Positions 54,101-63,100 of a stretch of 64,000 bases of DNA are shown piece after piece. The notes under the pieces were generated by a model. The model searched no databases and was not told the origin of the DNA. It saw only the letters and a program-made list of their open reading frames with translations. The stretch is from Cyrtodaria siliqua. Taxonomy: Eukaryota > Mollusca > Bivalvia > Adapedonta > Hiatellidae. Both the position numbers and the translations under genes were made by a program. How positions within the stretch are numbered: the stretch's first letter is position 1; each line of letters starts with the position of its first letter. The DNA lies in the NCBI GenBank assembly GCA_037043455.1, contig JAWPHD010000233.1, positions 186,001-250,000 of the forward strand, in the 5' to 3' direction.

Positions 54101-57100
54101 AGATTCCTGTAATTTCTCGACATCTTTCTTGTGCCTATTCTGAGACTCTGACAAACTAGAAGAAAACACAGCATACATGTATTTTTGCATACAGAATAAG
54201 ACTTTGCATTTTACATGAGAGCTGGAAACTCGGATGTTACACATGGAAGCAGATAAAAGTCACACGTATCAACAATGACATCGATGATGTTAACAGTTGC
54301 ATGACGTCATTGTGTAAATACACAAACAAAATGTTGGTAGTTGGAGACGACAATGCAAAAAATGTCTTTACAACGGTATGCAAGAAAAATAATCAATCGT
54401 GAATATCCTGTTTAAATAGATAAATTCCAACCCTTGGTATAACTGTTTCAATCGGAACCTCGTCAGAGCCTCGGTTCTGATGAAAATAGTTATACGTTGA
54501 GTTAAAATCCCTGATCTTCATCAGATACCCATGAAAGATTCTTATATTATACTGGTAGGGTTCTCTACAAGCATTTTTGTAAGTGCTTGACAGGATAACA
54601 ATGACACCCTTGGACTTGCATTTCAGTTGTTAAATTCTCTGTGCTTTAAAGCAGGACAAAGTTAAAGGGACACTGTCCGTAACTTTTAGCTTATAAAACA
54701 CACAATAATTATGTTCGCAAACATTACACACTAAACATTATTGAATATTTACTAATTAAAAGCAAAATTGTTTAACGGAATTCAATCGCGATACAAAAAA
54801 AGTAAATCCGCTTTGTGCGTTTGAACTCACAGCCCAAACTAAAATTACACTCACAGTAATAATAGTGCGCGTGAGCGTAAAGTGGTCGATAATGCTCCAG
54901 ACTGAGCTAAGCGGGCTATTACATATTTCGCAATACATACTGTGGTGAAAACCTAATGCACTAATGAAAGTCACGTGATCGCAGAAAAGGTAAATATTGT
55001 GGGTCCCACTTTATTTACATATAATAATTAAAACTTTTTTTTTTCAAACTCACGAATGTATTCCTACATACTTCTTAGGGTCTATTCTCATGTTTGCATG
55101 TATACATTTCACTGAATAAAAGTCAGACAGTTATTTGGTTATGCTCAATATCTGCTTACTTACGGACAGTGTCCCTTTAAGTTTGAAAGGATTATTCAAT
55201 AAAATAAACTGACTTAATGCTTGAACATTATTTTAACATGTAGTAGATGTTCACGTTAATAGGAAAATAGGATTAATGTAATTTTTTATAGAAAATCTGC
55301 AAAAATGTATATCATGCTAAAAATTACCATTAATAATCCCATGTTAATTTCATATTACCTGTCATGTTTTAATATTTATTGTTAAATTATTATGGGTTTT
55401 TTATAAATATAATCCATATGTATAACGATATTCCGGGCAGAGTTATCTTTCCCATTCTTTTTCAAACTAACCTTTTGCTTGTTTGTTCCAACTGTCCTTC
55501 CTTCAGTGTTATAGATGTCTGCAGATTGCTTATCACCCCTTCTAATCTGTCACATGTCTCCTTCAATTCACTGTTTTCTATGGAGAGACACTCACTGGCT
55601 GGCTTTACTTCCCCAAGCTCTGAATACACAGTAGTTGAGAAACATATGAAACCACCACAACTGATTCACATTCAAGGCACAATTAACTCCTCCACCAATT
55701 TATAGTTTAAACATGTCTGACGAATTTTTTGCTTTTCTCAATCATTCTCTTTTATTTAACACTAAACAAGCCTGTTTTCTTCATATGAAACTTATTTAGG
55801 TACTAACAACATGGATGTTATTGATTTCATATTGGTCAAAGGACTGTCATATTGTCATATTAGAGAAAGGCAGAAGGCAGAAGGCCGTAGGCCAATGACA
55901 GTCCGACGACCAATAACTCGGAAAATAGTCTGAGGACCAATAACTCAGACAATATGAAAACACATAATGACAATTTTATTAATTAACTTCCACTATAGTA
56001 GAATGTTATTTTAATAAAACTATTCTGACATGATTTGCATTTATTTATAGTAGCATTAATTTCATTTATATGTTGATAAGCGAGCCTGAATGTTCTTCCT
56101 CTAATGTAAATCACGTCACTTCAAGCTTGGCGAATTTCTTCAAATTGGCCTGGTTTCTTTATATTGGCCAACTTCCGGTCTGTATTGCCCGACTGCGTCG
56201 TATTATGTGAAGAGTTTCTAGTGAAATATGGCTAACATGGTTGTCAATTAATAATATATATTATATAACTCTATAGAAAGTCGCTGTAGGGGCTGTAGGA
56301 ATCACAAGAGCATCATGGAAGTTTACCAAACAAGCATACTTTATTAAACATTTTAAGAAGTTGTTCCGAGTTTTACCTTTACTGCTCCTGTCTAGCTGTT
56401 CCTGAAGAGTAGACATCGTCTCCCTTGTCGTGCTCAGCTCTGAGGTGACACTCTGTAACTCACTGTTCAGCTGTAAGCAAATATCAAAATATGATTAAAC
56501 ATTGTATGTGTCATTATTACCAAAAAAGCTTAATTCCATCCTCTCTCTATGGTATAATTCATTGTAATATGCAGGGTTCAAATTTAACACTTATTTACTT
56601 GCTAATTGCAAGTAGATTTTTGCAGATTGCAAGTAGAAAATATTAGCACTTGCTAAATTTTTCAAGTAATACAAAAAAAATGCAAGTTAACACCCTAGGT
56701 CTCAGTTTATATTTTTTTACTGAATATATTTATATAACTTAGTTAAATAGGTGGATATAAATTATTTAAAGTATAATTATATATTATTACATCCTGCATC
56801 TAGCTGAATGTGAAAATGTCCTTAGTTACATATATAGCAATCCTTCTAAAAATGAACCAAGGTTTTAAATTATTAATGCAAGTACCTTGATTAAAAATAG
56901 CAAGAAGAAAACCTTCGCACTTGCTTTTTTTAGCAAGAGGCAAACAATATTAAATTTGATCCCTGATAATTATGTCCATATTTACTTGTTTACATTCCTG
57001 CTGACGGACATTTGTTGCCATTCATATATACATAGTACCATATTGCACTGAAATGACCTTGTCACATGACTACTATTGATATGTCACACTGTTTTCAATT

Positions 57101-60100
57101 AACATGATGTCAGTACTTAGATATCTCTGCCCTATTGTTGATGTCGGAGTATATTGACAATAGGTTATATTATAATACAGTTGCACGTGTTTTATTCTAC
57201 TGTTGCACATGCTATTGTTTGTCGGAGGTATAGTATTGGTTTGACTGGTTGAAATGGATAAATAATTGACAAGTGGCGACATGTTAATTGAATAGGGTTT
57301 TAAAGCGAGCCTACATAAAAAGGTTATATTGCACCAACAGGAATGAACATTCCAGACCCACTTTCCGTTTTCTTTGAGAAAAAAATATACAGAATGGGCC
57401 TAGAACCTTCTCACCTACGGAACTGCAGAGTTGCTGCAAATTCTGATGTCAACATTTCATTTTTCGCTGGCAGCACGATCATTGTTTTCTGCCACAACAC
57501 CAGCATGATGATGATGAAGACCTTGAATGAACATGAAAAAAATGACAAAATGAAGATGAATTCGGGTTGACTTTAACCCTCTGCCTGAATAAGCAGTGGC
57601 CCTATTTTTGCCTGGGAACCACACATGACTATACACACACACATTGTTTTAGGTTTTATTTGTTTCATTACCTCAAGCATGCGGTCCTTACACGTGGCCA
57701 CAATATTTGTCATCTGTTCACGCTCCGCCTGCATCTGCGTCCTATTATCCTCTAGGAGCAGTAACTCTGTCTTCAACTCTCCTCTCTGCTCGGAAAGCTC
57801 TTTCTTCTGTAAAATGATATTAAAGAACGACACATGGATGTAGTTAGAATTTATAAACAAATTTAACACTTCTTATATCTCTCATAGGTGATCATTTGTA
57901 AATATTTACTCTTACCAAAGCGTTGTCACAAATACAGTGTATCTAGATGAACAGGAGTCCTTTTTTACTAAAACTTATTTCAGCAATTTATCTCTTTTAT
58001 TTTATAAACTAAATATTTATTTTTTATACATATTATAATATATTACAAGCAAGGTGAGTAATTATTCTTTATTTTTCTTACATATGCATGTATTAAATCA
58101 CAAGCAACCTAAGTATAAATGAAAAAAATATTCTGTAAAGTGTAAACAATATCTGGGTGTATATATTAAAGCGTATACATAAATAAGTGATTGCTGAATA
58201 TTCGAAGATGACAAAGTTTGGCTGTCGTTTTAAATTATAACTCTGATATGACCGCTTACTCTGCAAAAATAAGACAACAGCTAAAGTATGAGTGTACATA
58301 AAGTGCGAAACTCTAGATCAAAGAACTTTTCAAGCACCTTTGAAATTAGATGTACTCCTCTTGAAGGGTTAATGCCTTACATATACTTCAAGATACAATT
58401 GATATATATTAACAAACCTGTTGTTCCAAAGTGTTCTTCATGGACAATATCCCATCTCCTGTGGCCTTCACCTTCATGTAGCTGGTGGACAACGCCTCTT
58501 CTAACTGACCCTGATCATGTAACAGTCGAGAAGATAAATTAATGAACTTTAGCTACAGATCATGACGGCAGATGAGCAACTTTTACTAAAACCTGTCAGT
58601 CTTCACTACAACCATATGTCAACAGAGAATCTAATCGATCCAATTTGTAACTAGAAGGGTTTTCCATGGAACACTCGTGTTGATGGCCGTGTGCTTATTC
58701 CATCAATCATCAAGTACAATCTAACTATAAAGTTTGAAGACTGGGGGTGCAATCCTTCATGAATTATGGAGATAATTGGTTTTAATTGTTAAAGTTTATG
58801 AAAAGGGGCATAACTCTGTATTCAATAATTGATGAGGAATTGTATAAAGTTTTAGACAATATGTCAATATTTTGCCAAGTTATGAGCCAGGTTAGGTTGC
58901 AGGTTAAAGTTTTATGAAAAAGGGGAATTACTCTGCCAAAATGAAGATTAGAGTTAATGGGTATGATGAATATGTATGTGAAGTTTCATGAACATAGGTC
59001 AAACACATTTTAAGTTATGGCCAGTTATGATCTTTGTTAGACTGCAGGTTAGTTTTATGCAAAGGGGCATAACTCTTCCAAAATGAAAGTCAGAGTTATT
59101 GGACATATTTAACGACATTCCTTGAGATAAGATGAAGATGTGTGTGAAGTTTCATGAACATGGGTCAAATAGTTTTTAAGTTATGGCCACGGTTAGGTTG
59201 CCGGTCAAAGTGTGACAGACGACGATGGACAAAGTGATCCCCGAGTGTCTGCCATGCTACACAGGCGACATAAAAACTGAATTGAAGATGAATGTGCCCT
59301 TTATAATCAATTTTAATTTGTCCTCCTTCTAGGTCAAAGTAATCAAGGCAATCTATTTTATAACAAATTTAGAACTAGAGGGGTAACACTTGTGGCAGGT
59401 GCCTTGAGCTTATCAGTGACCTTGACCTTTGACCTACTGATCCCAAAATCAGAGATGTTGGATGTAATCCTTCACAAGTTATTATGGGAAACTGAAAGTG
59501 AGACGCGGATGACAGACAAAGTCATCCCTGAGTGTCTGCCAAGACACAAAGAGCAACTCAGTATCTCTCTTTATTACTACTGTATCCATAAACTGCACCA
59601 AGCTTATCAGCAGGCATTGACACATAAATAGTTACTGAACACTACTGAATGAATAAGGATCTTTTTCATGTCCTGAAACCAGGTTTTCCTTTCTTGTTTT
59701 GTCAGCTACAAAAACACCATGATAGTTTGCAAATGTGTCAAAATATTCAAATAAATATTAGCAACTTGGTAACTAAACTCCTATTACTGTGAAAAATGGA
59801 TTCGTATACATATCTATTAAAGTCAAATTTTAAATACCTGTAAAATCTGTGACTGTTCAATGTCACCAAGAAGCTGCGTATACTGCTCCAGTTCAGCCTG
59901 AAGCTGTCTGACAAGCTTCTGAGAGGACAGAAAGTGATCATGATAATCAGTCTTCTCATATTCTTCTCTGATACTGATCACCTAAAATGAAAAAGGTTAA
60001 AGTTGGTGGGTGAATGTTTAAGATGATTATTTTTCCAATAATCAATTGAATTGAATGTTGTTTAACGGCTCATCAACACAGTACAGGTTATTTAGAGCCG

Positions 60101-63100
60101 CCCCAGAGAGAGGGGAAGGATACATAGGAATCCGGGAACCTGCCCTACTCTTATTATCGAATAGATTCCTATGGTTCTTTAACGTGCTCGGAGGATAGAC
60201 CGATACACGGGACCGCCCGGTTTAAGGGCAATAACTCTACAATAATCAAGGGAAATAACTCTACAACACATCATGACATGTATGGACATCCATTGTCAAT
60301 TAAAACTTAAATCAAATACGGTGAAAAATCAAAAAAAATAAAATAATCTAAAGCTGTCATGTAAACAAGCTGAAATTACCTTATTTTCAAATAAGTAAAC
60401 ATCAGTAACTCTGTAATGAATGATGTTATTCCAACAAACCTTCCGGTCAACAACAGCAAACTACACCCAATTTCATAAGCTCGTCTGGCTAGTAGAGCTA
60501 AAAACTTACTTCCAATTTCCAATTTTTTCAAAGTTGTGGCACAGTTTTAAGACTGCTATCTATAAAACATGAGTACTTTCAGAGCCCTAGATACTGAAGG
60601 ATTTCACTATGGGTTTTTTACTCATTTTTTTATATATGGCTTTTTTACTCCAATAGTTTTTTCTTATCAATATGTTTACCCTTAATTTGTTTACATTTGC
60701 TTTTTTTATTCAATTACTCAGGGTTATTGTAAATTGTACAGTTTTAACTAAATTGTCAAATTATGTGTTTATGACAAAAATATGTATGTCTTTCATGGAA
60801 AGATATCTCGTAATTTTTTTTATATTTTGATTTTTTTTCCGCCCGAGAACGCTTTTACTTTGACCTGACAATGTTTCAAGTTTTTTATGGGAAAAGACAT
60901 AAATGCACAGACTGAATTACAGTACCTATCAATTATGCATTATTTCAACACGTTTTAAGAATATAAACCCCAAAACCCGTCTTTGAACTGTTCGTTTTGT
61001 CAAGCGTAGATTTGTTCTGAATAGGTTCTGATTGAGTCTTGCATCATATAGTACATGAGCATATTCTACACACGAGTGACAATTATGGAACAGTTTGACA
61101 ATAGAACCATAAATTCTAAAGAAGACAATCGGCAAAATGCTAAAAGCTGTATATTTATGTTTCGCTAGACATTGAAATAAATCTTATGTGCTTTTCTTAT
61201 TTTCTTTTTACGTTTTTAACATGCATAGAATGAAATCTTTTGAGTTTTTTGGCTTATTTATTTGCATAAATTACGCAGATACGCAGCTTATCTAGAGCTC
61301 TGAGTACTTTGATTTCATATTTGATTACCTCGCGTTCATGTTGCAGTCGCATGGCCCCTAATTCCGACTCCAGCCCCTCACACTTTATCCGCCATTCTTC
61401 ATTTATCCTACTGAACCTCTTCTGCTCCTCTTCCAAACTTGAACTTAATTCTTCAACTTGCTTTTGAAGATTCTGAAATAAAATACAAAAAAAAAATGTT
61501 CAGGACTTCACCTACTTATACAAGTAGTTAAGCACAGTTTAAGAATGTACAGCCATTTTCTGTGTAAATAATAAAAGTGAAATATATTTTAAACAGTATT
61601 TCAGTTCTTGTCAACAATATATACTGACAAAGATTCTCAGACATTAAATATGCCCTTCAACAAACCTGAGATTTTTTCGTTAAAGCATCCCCAATTAAAC
61701 AACCTACACATTTTATTTCTAATCTCTAAGATCATGACCTTTAAAACTAGAAATATGTCTGTGGACATAAAAACGTCTGCTGTAAGCTATCAGCAAAAAT
61801 AAGGCTATAAATCTGTCAAATATCAATGGACCGGAACAGCGCGAGGTTATGCGCAAATAGACTTCATACTGATACTTCATACCAAGTACTGAAAAAAACT
61901 GTTGAAAAGATCAGGAGTAGCTGGAAAATAAAATGTGATGTACATTCGAACGCAAGTGTTACATACGTATTGGCATATGGATGGACAAGGGCAACACTAT
62001 CATCCATATATATGTAACTATTAGACGGTAAATTTAAAGGGACACATGGTAATTTTGAGTTTTATATCGGCATTACAATTAGTACATCTATTTATTAATC
62101 CTGTATCATTTTGACTCTAAAACTGCTTGCATATAATTAAATAAAAAATTGATAATTCCATTTCCTTCATTATTCTACATATTTTTTAAATATATTATTG
62201 GTGCAATATTATCAAAAGTCAATAATATGTAAAAACAATTTGCTTTGAATTATTCTAACAATTATTATTAATGATTCAAAAAATGCAAGTTACGAGAAAA
62301 ACTAACGGGACGCCCTGAGTTTTCAAAAAATCAAGATTGCCGTGTGTCCCTTTAATCGTACTTCCTGAGCCACAAGTTTCTTGCAATCTTTCTCCATGTT
62401 GTGGACCTCGGCCTCCAGCTTCGTATTTTGTAGCCACAGTGTGTCCAACTCATTGGCCAAGACTCGGGGGTGTTGCTTCCTGATGTCATCAGCCGTCAAC
62501 CTGTGAACAGATATACTGTATGTACAGTTGTTTGGTTAATTTGTGCTTTCAAAACTTCACCTTCCGTTTCCACGATATATCAAATGTTGTTAAATTACCT
62601 ATTATAAAATGTGTCGGAAGGTGGGAAACTGTAAAACATTCTCAGAAAAAATATTTAATAGTTTATAATAAGAAAAAACTAGAGCTGTCGCCTTTTAAGG
62701 GCGACAATTATAACCCTGCTACCAGTCCCCCGTCACACACACACACACACTCCCCATTCCCCACCCTACCGTTTGAGTAAAGATTGAGTGGAATGTGGTT
62801 TTCATGATCAGGTTATGGTGGCCTTGACCTTTGACCTACTGACCTCAAAACCAACAGGGGACATCTTTTCATCACAGACAGTCCACCTATTAAGTTTCAT
62901 GAGATTTGCTTCACGGGGAGAGGAGTTACGGATCGGAGAAGGTTTTTCATTATCGGGTCCCATTGAAGGGGGAAAGGAGTTATGGAGCGAACAAGGTTGC
63001 GTCTACAGACAGACAGACAGACAGGGTGAAACCAGTATACCCCACCATAACTTCGTTTAGCGGAGGTATAATAATGAAAATGTACTCACTTTCGACCATT

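Noticed and set aside
54815..54920. Functional tRNA gene on the minus strand
   Set aside because: A and B boxes are too far apart and no proper anticodon stem forms; it is a relic in a MITE.
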